A stretch of 64,000 nucleotides of DNA from Papaver somniferum (lineage: Eukaryota > Streptophyta > Magnoliopsida > Ranunculales > Papaveraceae): assembly GCF_003573695.1 (NCBI RefSeq), contig NC_039359.1, forward strand, positions 122,829,849 to 122,893,848, written 5' to 3'. The notes beneath the pieces are model-generated. The model was not told the DNA's origin and ran no database searches. It saw nothing but the letters and a program-made list of their open reading frames with translations. Each line of letters opens with the position of its first letter. Within the stretch, counting starts at the first letter, position 1. Both the position numbers and the translations under genes were made by a program. Shown piece by piece: positions 1 to 10,785 of this stretch.

Positions 1-1792
1 TATCCTTTAGTACAGATAGACGAGAGAAAAATAGTAGAGCCATCAACAAAAACATTTGGTAACCGTAGGCTACTTCGGGAACCAAAATTTTTATGGTTTG
101 TTCCTGGAACTCGTAGACTATTTCTGGAGCCTAATATGGATTACTACATGAAACCACAAATAAGATGTTGGACTGCTTTTGGAGTTGGCAATATCTCATG
201 GATTGCTTCCGGAATCCATTACTTACAAAAAATAAGCAAAGAAAATAAATAAAACTTAAAACAAAGGTTAACATCAAAACACATATGGTACTAATACAAT
301 ATCAACAAATCTCCAACTTTGTCACCTTCAGGGGCAACGAAATATTAATTTCCAAGTGTGTACATGGATACAGTCTTTGTGGCAAAAATTGCCTCAATAT
401 CAGTTATAGATCACTTCAAGGATCACTGATGGGAACCGACTAGCATCTTATAACGCGTCACTATTGGGACCGACCGGCTAGCGGAGCACACTTTTGCATC
501 CATATTATGGAACAATATTCCAGCTTCTGATGAAATTATTTCAAAATTTCTGGAGATTATTAGAATAAGATAAATTGAATTTTACGCTATCCGTCATAAA
601 TGCACAATTTCTTGTTTTACCGCTATTAAAAACCATTAGTACCACAATAAAATGATAAAGAAAATTCCATATTTTCTGAATCATGATCCTTACCTTTACC
701 TACCCGTTAGCTGACATACTTACCCATACGTAATAGTGCATACTTATGATTCAAATAAGTCGCACCCTTTAAAATTTGCAGTTTACCACCCATGAAAGTT
801 AACAATTTTCTTTGATCAATATCACTCGCTATCCTGATCGTTTAAAAACAACTAAGTCGGTATCAAACTACCCATATATTAAACTAATGAAACAAAACTT
901 AAATGACAAAGTGAGATATGTCTTGGCCGTGATTGGCAGCTTGATTAATTTCTCCAGCAACAAGTTCGGAGTTCCTCTTTAATTAGTAACGAGTCGATCG
1001 CCAGTACAGAGCAGAGCTATAAGCTATTCGTGCTGATAACGTGATGTGTGTTATCGACTCACTCTGATATTATAAACGAAGCAATTCAGGAAAATGAATA
1101 AGTGCCAAAAGGAGAACATGGAACTGAGTTCCGTTTTCATTTCTTATTCTCTGTTAACAATGTTCATTCACGTTACAGATGCCGACAACAATATATATAG
1201 ACTTCTCAAAATTGAAGTCGGTTATGGAACATTCATGAAATTACCTATGTGGCAGAATACAAAAGGTAGCTAACAGTAGTGTTTATCTTTAAGATAAACT
1301 TGATAGGATTTATCCTAATTTTGACGGCTTTCTTAATCGTGAAGTGTATCCAATGATTACTGGGGACGGTGGGCCACTAAAGTGTGACGTGTTCACACAA
1401 CAAATATACATTTTTTAGTTTGTTCTTTAATTTACAAGAGAAACATAGAAGTTTCTGGTTTAGGTGTAGCATTTTTATAACAAACCATGTTTAAAGTCTT
1501 TGCGATAGAATTTAATGGATATGATCCGTGTACCTGTCAACGGCTCCACCTGTATGGAACCTCAAGATGTTCATCAACCGAATGAATCAACGGAATGAGA
1601 ATACCATGCAAAAAAGTTCCCTTGATAGATTATTTTTAATAAAACTCTCTTAACGATCTAGTCATTTTATTTTCAATAAATTTCTCTTAGTCCTTTTGTT
1701 TCTCACGGTTTCATGCCTCCAAATCTAAGAGTCTTGTTAGATCGATGCTAGAGAAATTGTGGACAAAACCCATCAACCAATGAACCAACCAT
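1..1792. other. Intergenic DNA, no gene seen
   Basis: AT-rich sequence. No open frame with a recognisable protein family, no splice-framed exon and no complete repeat boundary was found on either strand. Short repeats of GGAACC/CCGGAA type near the left edge (about 80-215) could be remnants of a repeat, but I cannot classify them. Confidence 0.4.
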
Positions 1793-1801
1793 TTTAAGTT
1801 T

Positions 1802-2750
1802 GGCTTCTCTTAAATATAACCCACACATTTATTAACTGTAACCCAAAAATTTTAAGTTAAAATGAAAAGTCAAAAATTAAAATGAAAAACCGAACAAGTT
1901 TTAATTTTCTACTGACGATTGAACTAAATCTCCTTTTTACTTAAAATCCAAATAAAGCACAATTTTTTTTATTAATCATACTTAAAATTAATTATCAACA
2001 TCAACAACAACAAAAAAATAAGTTAATTATCTAGTTAAATTTATGTAAGATATTTAACATAATTAATGTTTTTGAAGAATAATCAATACCCTCAATCAAT
2101 CTTAGTGTAATGATGGTTGAGAAGAAAAAAAACCATCATCTTAGAGATCTTTTTTAATGATAAGACTTTGGGCTATATATAAAAATTATATACTCCTTAG
2201 AGCAAATCCTATGGGTAGTGAAAGAGTGCACTACCAATTAGACCAAATTAGAGTCTTTTATGGGTAGTGTTTAGCCCCTTTTCAGCCAAAAACCTTCATG
2301 CACTTGTTCAATCGAACGAGTGGTTGGCAGAGTAACACTAGACGGGGGACGGTTCCCCGTTTGAGAAAACAAAGCCACATGGGAGACCATCACTCGTTTA
2401 TCAAAAAAATTTGCGTTGGACGGGGGACTGTCCCCCGTCTGTATTGATTTTCACTATCTCACGGGGATAGTCCCCCGTGTATGTATAAGTTTAGTTTTTT
2501 AAATATTAAACTTTCCCTCCAAACATTACGTTATTACAGAATTTTAAATTTCTTTTTGTAGACGTGGATAGTTAGCCGTCCAGTGTACTACTTTCGCTTT
2601 TTCCATGGTGGTTTCACTCGTTCATACGAATGAGTCCTCTTTCATATGAAAGAGTTAGTCTTCTTTAGGAACTATTCATAGGATATGCTCTTAAACACTT
2701 ATTTAAATGGGCTATGGTTAATAAATATGGGGCTATATTTAAGAGAAGCC
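1802..2750. mobile_element. Mutator-like MITE (host of a nested MITE)
   Basis: The two ends are inverted copies over about 45 bp. Both begin GGCTTCTCTTAAATATA when read inwards and differ later by a few substitutions and one indel. They are flanked by near-identical 9-bp direct repeats, TTTAAGTTT (1793-1801) and TTAAAGTTT (2751-2759). Long terminal inverted repeats with a 9-bp target duplication are the signature of Mutator-superfamily elements. There is no transposase frame, so the copy is non-autonomous. Its middle was later entered by the element at 2200-2690. Confidence 0.7.
2200..2690. mobile_element. Tourist-like (PIF/Harbinger-type) MITE
   Basis: The ends are imperfect inverted repeats: GAGCAAATCCTATGGGTAGT on the left against GAGCATATCCTATGAATAGT read inwards from the right. 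They are flanked by the trinucleotide TTA on both sides (2197-2199 and 2691-2693), as expected for PIF/Harbinger elements. Inside are several short palindromes: GACGGGGGAC...TCCCCCGTC-type hairpins at 2340-2480, and CTCGTTCATACGAATGAG and CTCTTTCATATGAAAGAG near 2620-2655. No coding capacity. It sits inside the 1802-2750 element. Confidence 0.75.
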
Positions 2751-3116
2751 TTAAAGTTTTAACATCTAGATTATATTAGTCTCTTGTTGCTTGTATGTAT
2801 ACATATTACAAAATTATATTGACTTGGGAAATATCCATATAAAATCTGCTCCCCTTATACGAGCAGAGATAAAACAATTCATATCTTCTAATTAGTAAAG
2901 GAATTGAAGTTGGGCGAGCGAGGAACTGCATGCATCATGTGGCTAGTAACATAAGCGAAGGAGCCTGCACCAGTTATATCCTACAAAAGAGAGACATAAA
3001 TCCATGTCAGTATGATCATCAAATTCTTGATATCTATGCGCAGTTATTTCTTGTTTATGAATAATTGCAGAGTGTTTAGCAGAATTGATATTGTTTGGGA
3101 GGAAGAGGGAGAGAGG

Positions 3117-3847
3117 TTACTGAGCATATTCCATGTTAATTTTGGTGTCAGAGTTTCTTGAGATTGCATCAAAGGCTTTGTTTGAAAGGACAAGAGTTGA
3201 TGGGCATGATTTTGATCTACATGCATCAACAATTTGTACGACTATGGTTCCATCCTTGCACGGTCTGTTCGGGCCACTTATGCACCTTATGCGATACCTC
3301 CTGCCACATGCTGCTCCGTTGTCCCATAAGCCATTGCTCGCAGCAGCAAACAAACCTCCCTCAGGAAACTGTTGTTGACTGTACCCGTTACATTTTGTCG
3401 CTGCATTAAGAAGAAGAACAAGTAAGTGCTTCGTTATCCCAATTTCTCTTATGCCCTTATGGCTGGTGTTTTGTATTTGTAAGATAAAGTGCAGAAAATC
3501 ACATGCTTTTGGAAGGAGAACCAAACTGGAAAGTGTCAGGATCCCAAAACACCAGTTTCTGGCAAAAAAAATCCTTAACTGCTGTGGTAGGACCCAAGTA
3601 TGTGAAAACTGGGTTCTCAGAGCTTAGTTTAGCATGCACTACTAAACTAAAATATGCGTGACTAGCTTTTAAATATCTAACAGGCTAAATGCTTGAATAG
3701 CTAAGCAAAAAAAAATTTCTGACAACTGAACCACATACGCAGGTACGGCGGATCGTATGATGTAGCTGTACCAACATCCCCGACAACGAGGACTAGAAGA
3801 ACATTAAGACACCAAATTATAGTAACTCCCAAGGTAACAAGCCTCAT
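3117..3847 (-). CDS. EG45-like domain protein (plant natriuretic peptide-like), two exons
   Basis: Exon 1 is 3847..3739 and exon 2 is 3400..3117, with a GT-AG intron between (donor GTATGT, acceptor TTAATGCAG). The join gives a 130-residue protein, the usual size for the family. Residues 1-28 form a hydrophobic secretion signal, starting at the first ATG downstream of a TATA box. Mature sequence follows with TSYDPPYLPTKC across the splice, then GGLFAAASNGLWDNGAACG and a Cys-rich tail (RPC, DACRSKSC, LSNKAFDAI). This is the expansin-like double-psi beta-barrel of EG45/plant natriuretic peptides, which lack the expansin C-terminal cellulose-binding half. Known members are apoplastic and affect ion and water balance or stress responses; that role is inferred here. 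Frame and cysteines look intact, so the gene is probably functional. Confidence 0.88.
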
Positions 3848-3944
3848 TTTGACTACTTTCGGTAGTTGAGTTTTTAACTCTAGGATTTCTGCTCAAATGG
3901 TTTTGACGCTTCTTGAGTTGCTCAACTTCAGTAAACATCAATCC

Positions 3945-3954
3945 TATTTATATA
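3945..3954 (-). promoter_or_regulatory. TATA box of the EG45-like gene
   Basis: On the minus strand the sequence reads TATATAAATA, about 100 bp upstream of the ATG at 3847. Transcription starting about 30 bp downstream would give a 5' UTR of roughly 70 nt. Confidence 0.6.
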
Positions 3955-3959
3955 CTGTC

Positions 3960-6160
3960 ACCCTGGGAATCTATCTCAGTGCTGTGTTTGAATGGCATAA
4001 CTGGATTCATTTGTTTGACCTAATCATCATTTTGATAAGATACTGAATGATGAAAGCTTGCGAATATTTACACACGTGGGTAGCTGAATATATCCGTATA
4101 TATAATACAAATCCAGAAGTTATCAGATATAATTATGGGTTCATTCTCAACAACCACATAAACTGATAAGTATTTGCTGAACTTAACTTTTCGATCATTT
4201 ATCTTGATTATCCTTTCTATTCGTAATACATTAAAGTTAAGTGTCCATTTGTGTGAACAGAGAGACCAAGAGAAAAACCTCATCATAAAGGGGGTAATGC
4301 CGTAATGGAGAATCTCACAGATTTTGATGTTCAAGTTTATCAGTAAAAGAAAAGAAACGTGTAGATTTAAGCAACTAAGTTGTATCCTCCTCTCCACAAG
4401 TATGCTACTTTGAGAAATGGAAGTGCTTTGCATATGTGGTGATTAACTAACTCTACTTTTTCATGTGCACTTTGACATGGTTAAAAGGCAATCCAACTCA
4501 CGAGTTCTTTAATAGTTCAAAAGAATGAGATGATAGATACCCCGAACCACGCCTGAGTTCTTTAATAGCTTAAAAGAATGGGATAGCTAAGCTACCCCAA
4601 ATCACACCTGATTTTTGACAAGAAAAAATGTCAACCATTGGTTGCAAACTTGCAATGAACCTGTGGTTGAAGGATCTCTACTTTGGCCATGAGTATGATG
4701 TCAAGTAGGTGTTCGTGTTCGGTTTGAGTTTCAAGTCTAGAATTCTAGGACAATGTGTCAGGATGTCTTGATTTGCGTAATGACCATGGCTCTTAAAAGG
4801 TTTTGATGGTAGTAGTCGTAATATAAATCCGCTTCTTCTGATTTTTGCTTAAAATTAGAAGCAGATTTGCTTCACAAAAAAAGTTAATTTTTTGATCTAT
4901 AGAAATCGTTTTGAAATCTGACAATCAAACTAATTTCTGAATTTTTCAACTTTTAAAAATCAAAAAATAATGTGTTATCCAAACAGCTTTAAAAAATGCA
5001 TTTTAAATAGAAAAGAGGGGTCATTTTGTGCACTTCTATGTGTTTAACTGTCTAAGGATTTAGGGTCCAATATGGAGGGGATCCAAGAGTACGGGCTATT
5101 ACAAACGCCTAATTCCTTGTAGCTTGTCAGGCTGTAGGATTTATGGTCTGCATATGTAGATGATCCAAGAGTAAGCTGATCCTATGCCATGTAATCCTCA
5201 CTAGATACTAGGGAAGGGATCCAATGGTAAGGTGTTATGCAACCCCAAGCTCGCAAGAACGATAGGATTATCCGTTCAATGAGAAACTACAGTTCAAGTT
5301 GCATTTAAATTTTTTGAAAGGCCATCACCGCCGCACCTCTGCCAGGAAAAAACCCAGCTGCCAGTGGTGGACTGGTGGTGCTGCCGGCAACGGCAAAAAG
5401 TCAAACCAAAGTGTTGCTTGTTCAATATTTACCACTTTTTTGATGTTATGATTGGTACTGGTTTCTATTCGTTGAATCTGGCATAATGAATCAGTTGACC
5501 TGAAATGTGGTTTTCAGGTAGCTGCCCATGTTTCATATCGACATCAACGACCATCCCACTATGCTTTAATACTGAACCGGACCCATGGTTGCTCAAACCT
5601 GCGGGTGTAAGGTCTCGTAGGCACATTTGTGGATGGTGGACCATGATATAAGCAAAAAAAAATCGGATTGCCTATCATGATGATTTTACTACCTTTGATG
5701 AGTGTGTCAGTCCACCACACGTGGTTACCCCCTTGATAAGTGTGGTTGTTTAATTGATCGTTTGCCGTCCAAAAGAAAGAGTAGGGATTTTGATTTAAAA
5801 GATTGGATTAGGAAGATGGGGATTTGCAATAATGATTCGTGAGCTTGTTACATATCCAGTGTCGTTGATAAGCAATTAAGCATCAAACAACTTTTTGAAG
5901 CACTATGGAGATAAAAAGAAAAAACTACCTTACAATTATCTTAACTGTAATAAAGAAATTATGGTCCTTTTTCACCAGTTTGACGGGATTGGAAATGCTA
6001 ATAATATCCTCAATCGAAAGAAAAAAGGGTTCCATTAAAAAAAAAAAAAAAAATCTGAAAACCGAGATCGAAAGATTTACCAAAGCATTCGAGTAAACTG
6101 AAAATCCGGATCGCACTATTAAATTGCCACGAAGTAAATTAAAATCCAAAGCTCAAAAAA
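3960..6160. other. Intergenic DNA with a short tandem duplication
   Basis: No supported gene. A 53-bp unit beginning GAGTTCTTTAATAG is present twice in tandem (about 4502-4610) with several substitutions. The rest is AT-rich, with a poly(A) run near 6037-6052. Confidence 0.4.
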
Positions 6161-6250
6161 ACTTCTTTTTTTTCCACACCAGTTTATGTTTATACAAACT
6201 TCCTAAGTTAATATTGATATCAATGAGGTTCGGGCACAATATGCCTTGAA

Positions 6251-7932
6251 TAGGGTGCATATATCATAACCATACCCGTATTTCTACCCTACCCACAACT
6301 GTTCTACCCTATCCTATCCTACCCGCCACTTGACGGGTAGGGTGACGGATAAACAATTTTTTATCCGCCGTCAAATGGGTAAGGTGACGGATAAAACTCG
6401 AAATTATCCTATCCTACCCGCTTACCTGCCTAATATATCAAATAGGCCAAATAGTCCTTATTTCCTTTTTATTTCGTGCCCATTTTTTCGTTATTTTAAA
6501 ATAAATCAGTGGTAAAAACATAAACTTGTTTTCTCTCTTATTATCTCTTTTCTCGAACCGATCGAACATAGAAAATCCTTTCTTCCTAGTTTTCTCCTTC
6601 AACCATTTCTCCTCTACATAGAAATTGAACTCGATCAATCTCACGTTCATCTTTCAGGGTATCATTTAAAACCTTTTACTCGGTTGGTTCAAGGTAAGAT
6701 CTAACTGCAATTCTTTTTTTTTGTTAAATTGATTGAAAAATTTAAGGGTTTTACGATTTCATGCATGTTGCAGGATACGATCTTAGGTAATCTTAATTGA
6801 TTAGGACAGTTCCAAAATATGATTTCTAGCTAAATTAAACCCATGCCTTAAATGTATAGATTTTCAATATTTCAATCAGTTTAAGCGAGATTTTGATTAT
6901 GTGGGTAAACAAGTATTCACAATTAACAGGGAGCGCTAAACCAATAAAGAATAGTGAAGGGTAGAGAAGAAGATTGGTTAGCATCTGAAGAAGATCCATC
7001 AAGAGCCGCTGAAGCTGCCCACAAAAGGTTTATTCTCTATTTTTCTTATCCTTGATTGTTTGTTTTCTTATCTTCTTTTCTTTTCTTACCTGAAGGTCCT
7101 GAATCTATTGTTGAATTATTTTGCTTTTACGGTCTTAAATTGAAAATTTTGTAGAGTTTTTGAAGTTACCAAATTCTGTTGAATAAAAAATTTAATGATT
7201 TTATTGTAATTCTGTTGAAAATTTTGTAGAGTTTTTGAAGGTACCCATATTTAAAAAAAAAAACAATCATGTGAAATGCCTTGAACAAGAATGCTAATTC
7301 TGCTAATAACATTTTTCATATTGATTTTTATGTAATTTTATTGTCAATTGTAGGCAAGAGGATTTTGAGAAGTCAGCTGCAGGAAGAGCTGCTAAAGCGC
7401 AAATGACAGCAATGGCAAAGCAATCTGCTACACCTAAAACTGGTGAACCGGTTCTCAAGGTTACGTGAAGAACATGGAATTATGCCGAGATTCATCCTCG
7501 ATTTTGAAAAGAATAGAACTATTGTTTCTTGAGACTACAAATGGCTTTGTGCCTAGCAGGATGCTTTTGTTTGTTCATTTTTCCCTAGTTAGGTTGGCGG
7601 TACCATTGGGTACATATTTAGATAGGGTGTCTCTTATTTGCTGTGTTGTTGCAAGATTTTTTTGCTTTTTTGGGAAGCATTTTTTGTATACACAGTCAAT
7701 AACTAGTAACCAGAAAGTCCAGAACATGGAAAACCCAAAACCCAAAAAATAAATAAATAAACGGTTATACCCGCCACCCTATCCTACCCGACCCCCTATT
7801 GATGGGTCGGGTAAGATCTTACCCGCTTAATGGCGGGTAGGGTGGCAGGTAAAAAATTTCTTACCCGCTATTCAGTGGGTAGGGTGACGAAATAGGCCAT
7901 ATCCTACCCATCCTACCCGTTGTGCAGCCCTA
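6251..7932. mobile_element. hAT-type transposon carrying a gene fragment
   Basis: The left end begins TAGGGTGCA and the right end, read inwards, begins TAGGGCTGCA. The flanks are GCCTTGAA (6243-6250) and GCCTTGAT (7933-7940), an 8-bp target duplication with one difference, as expected for hAT. Both ends have subterminal arrays of (T)ACCCGCC/GGCGGGTA-type repeats (about 6290-6425 and 7765-7920), also typical of hAT. There is no transposase frame. The interior (about 6500-7500) looks like genic sequence with introns; see the fragment at 6955-7468. It inserted into the 3' part of the LINE at 6163-9655. Confidence 0.75.
6955..7468 (+). pseudogene. Captured two-exon gene fragment inside the hAT element
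   Basis: Two open blocks join in frame across a GT-AG intron: about 6955..7027 (ending in CACAAAAG, donor GTTTAT) and 7354..7468 (acceptor TTGTAG, stop TGA). The encoded stretch reads EEDWLASEEDPSRAAEAAHK, then QEDFEKSAAGRAAKAQ, and ends GEPVLKVT. It is Ala/Glu/Lys-rich, probably helical, and I do not recognise the family. Upstream, a pyrimidine-rich stretch (6520-6700) followed by a GGTAAG-type donor resembles a 5' UTR exon with its intron. The reading frame has a TAA just before the first block, so no complete protein start is visible. I infer a host gene fragment captured with its introns. Confidence 0.5.
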
Positions 7933-7940
7933 GCCTTGAT

Positions 7941-8239
7941 AACAAAGACTCAATCCACGGAGAGTAATCCTTATACTCTTCTACAATAAGTTTATCCATC
8001 CTATTTTTTTTAGAGATGATATCTGGTACACAATTACCATCTCTTTTAATATGAAAAATTTTCCAAGAACTAAAAACAAATAAAATATTTTTGATTTCTT
8101 GTAAGATCTTATTATTCTCCCATCTGACATGCATATTATCAGTTGTGATAGGGTTAAATACGACTTCAGCATCTTCTATCAAGTGAATGTTGCCCAACTT
8201 CAAGCTTTCAGTCCATCTTAAAGGTTCTAGAATAGCCAA
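7941..8239 (-). pseudogene. LINE RNase H-like fragment
   Basis: The frame encodes AILEPLRWTESLKLGN, then EDAEVVFNPI, NNKILQEIKNIL and HIKRDGNCVPDIISKKN. This pattern, with an Asp after a strand and a final R-x-x-N-x-x-x-D segment, matches the RVT_3 RNase H-like domain at the C-terminus of plant L1 ORF2. The final residues are cut off by the hAT insertion at 7932, and the domain starts upstream with stops. Not functional. Confidence 0.65.
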
Positions 8240-8821
8240 ACTTTCACTTGCTTCCGCATCAATTACTCCAGCTGCATAGGTTCCCTTGACGTATCAGAGT
8301 ATAACATCATACCAGTTCCATATTCATTAGTTAAGTGTCTAAAGGAAGCATCTACATATAATGTATACGTAAAATCTACTTCCTACATCACAATATTAGT
8401 CATTAGAATCCCTCGTAACAGGTTGCAAAGACAGTTGAATTATGTAAGTGATGATTAATTCTAGAAGCACTATAAATAGGGTTTAGATTTTTTTCCTGGA
8501 ATATACTTTCACATATTTCCTTCTAAATCGCCCAGCATACAAACCATAAAGGTGTTCCTCCAATTGATCAAGTCTTCAACTCCAATATTGTTAATATTAT
8601 TGAACCAAGTGAGTATCTATTCTTGTACTGAAGCATAGTTGTCCTTAATCTTATCTATATCAATGTTGACTAACCTCCATCCATACTGCTCTTGCATGTG
8701 AACATGTAATAAGAAGATGAAAAAGAGACTCCTCATTATTGCAAATGCTACAAACATGATCCATATTTCTATTGTATTGTGCCAGTCTTAGTTTAGTTGG
8801 GACAATATATTTCAAACACTT

Positions 8822-9650
8822 TCATATGAAAATCTTGATTCTATAGGGAATATCCATACCCCATAATTCCTTCCATGTCTTTTTAGGTACAATATTCAGG
8901 GCTGATTGATTATTCATTATGTTTTCTACCAACTTATTATAAAGACTCTTGACTGTAAAGACACCATCTCTTGTAGGTTTCCATTTAACCACATCTTCTT
9001 CAATAGGACAAATAACCATACACTTAACTCTGTCAACAACTTTAGAGGAAAAAAGACTAGTTAATAAAGGGATGTTCCATGCAGCGGTATCAGGTAGAAT
9101 TAACTCATTGACCAAATTATAGGAAAGATATGTAGGATCACTAGGAACTGGTTTAGTATCCAATCCAATAATCCAGTTATCTAGCCAAATTCTTGTTTTA
9201 TTTCCACTGTCAATTTCCATACAATGATTTTCTTGAAGTATATGTATCCAACTTAAATTCCTCTCCAAATCCATGAAGTATTATATTTCTTAGAGTTGAT
9301 ATGCAGGAACTCCTCTTGTTTGAAGTATTTTTCTTTAAGAACTTGAGATACTAGCTGATCATTCTGGGTACATACTCTCCAAGCAAGTTTAGTTAAGAGA
9401 GCATGATTCAACATCTCAAGATCTCTGAAAGCCGAACCATCCATATCTTTAGGAATACAAAGATTTTACCAGGAAATGAATTTTGTACCTTTATTATTTT
9501 TATGTCCCCAGCAAAACTTTCTTTGTTGAGTGTCTAGTTTCTTTATCAGCTTCTTTGGTATTTTGAAGGTACTCATCTGATACATTAGAACTGAGTTAAG
9601 AACTGATTTGACCATGGTTGTCCTTCCATATTGACATAGATTAATGCCTT
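8822..9650 (-). pseudogene. LINE ORF2 fragment: RT thumb and zinc-binding (zf-RVT) region
   Basis: From 9650 downwards the minus strand encodes CQYGRTTMVKSVLNSVL and FCWGHKNNKGTKFISW. After a stop come FRDLEMLNHALLTKLAWRV, SWIWRGI, and in another frame GNKTRIWLDNWI and DVVKWKPTRDGVFTVKSLYN. These are landmarks of the segment following the reverse transcriptase core in plant L1 ORF2. At least one frameshift (about 9260) and one nonsense codon interrupt it. Confidence 0.75.
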
Positions 9651-9659
9651 GCGAATTTG

Positions 9660-10785
9660 ATATTCTTCTTTCAGATGCTATGTTTACCTCTTCAAAAGAA
9701 TTAACTTTAGATTTACCAATAAGAAGTGGTGAACCTAATTATTTCTCTTTCTTTTCCATATATTTAACACCAAGGATTAAAAATATCAGGATCCATATTG
9801 TTGCTAAACAAAATGAAGAACTTCTTAAAGTTAATAGATGTGTTAATGATGTGGTGGTAATGGTGATAGATTCATCTCGTACAACAGAAAGTGAAGATAA
9901 AACACAAGAAATTAGTGGCGGCGATGATGGTGAGAGAAAAAACTCGAAAAATATTGATACAAAAAGTGAAGATGGTTAAAATACTCTGTAACTTAATGTA
10001 AGTAGCTTGAACCTTCCATCTAAGAGATCCCGAGTATAACCCCAAGATGAAGACTTAATTTAAATGAAATATTCGAACAATCATTTTCTTTCCCTACAAT
10101 CAATGTTATTTCATTATTTCTTATCCTGCACCAAAGTGTGGTTATGTTTTAATTTAAATAAAATATTTTTTCCCTACAATCAATGTTATTTCATTAATTC
10201 TTATCCTGCGCAAAAGTGTGGTTCTGTTTTATTTTCAACATGGATTTTGACGGTGTTCAACATTTCCTTCATAATTGTTAATCTATAAACAATATTTATA
10301 CGTGGAAATGCTAAATAATGCAAATCATTACACCGCGAGTGAAGTATTCGCAGAAATTCCTAGCCGAAAACTTAATGATATTCGATATATTCAGGTATGA
10401 AAATTTCACAACCCGGTGCTACAAATACATGTTTGGACTTTACCCTGTTATAATGTTATGTTATTAGAGCCTTAGCCTCTTCTCATATATACCAAGTCTT
10501 GATTAATTTAATTTATTCTTAACTGAATTGTATGTGCCAACTACTTTACTAATTAAGTATCCATGGAAATGCCCAGAAATAGATTTATTGATGTTTTGCA
10601 AGTTTAAGAACGAAAAAATAAAATAAGATTTGATTCAAAGATACTAATGGAATGGTCTCATTATGTCTTTGCTTCAGATAATTGTAATGGCCATGAAGAA
10701 AATATGAGATGATGATGTCTTATGAAATTTCATGAACCCTGGTAAAATAAGTTTCAAAATTTTTTGGGTCTTGGCTTGATCACCG
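9660..10785. other. Intergenic DNA with an 80-bp tandem duplication
   Basis: Mostly AT-rich with no supported gene. A unit starting TCCCTACAATCAATGTTATT occurs at 10091 and again at 10171 (period 80 bp), with flanking TAATTTAAAT sequence also duplicated. The right end abuts the truncated LTR at about 10786. Confidence 0.5.

Larger units (their letters stand above)
6163..9655 (-). mobile_element. 5'-truncated L1-type LINE, interrupted by a hAT element
   Basis: Read on the minus strand from about 9655 down to 6163, the fragments follow L1 ORF2 order. First comes the end of the RT/thumb region (QYGRTTMVKSVL...), then the zinc-binding zf-RVT region, then an RNase H-like domain. A T-rich tract at 6164-6173 is the poly(A) tail on the minus strand. 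The body is split by the hAT element at 6251-7932. The endonuclease and most of the reverse transcriptase are missing at the 5' end, as usual for incomplete reverse transcription. Many stops and frame changes show that it is dead. Confidence 0.75.

Noticed and set aside
4068..4433. 121-residue minus-strand open frame
   Set aside because: AT-rich, no family motifs, no TATA or splice context; length is expected by chance over this stretch.
6310..6430. Telomere-like TACCC repeats
   Set aside because: The ACCCGCC/TACCC runs are irregular and lie at both ends of a hAT element as subterminal repeats.
7465..7752. 95-residue plus-strand frame after the captured fragment
   Set aside because: Overlaps the end of the captured exon in another frame and has no recognisable features; likely 3' UTR.
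9644..9979. 111-residue plus-strand acidic frame
   Set aside because: Starts inside the antisense of the LINE and has no family motif; probably fortuitous.
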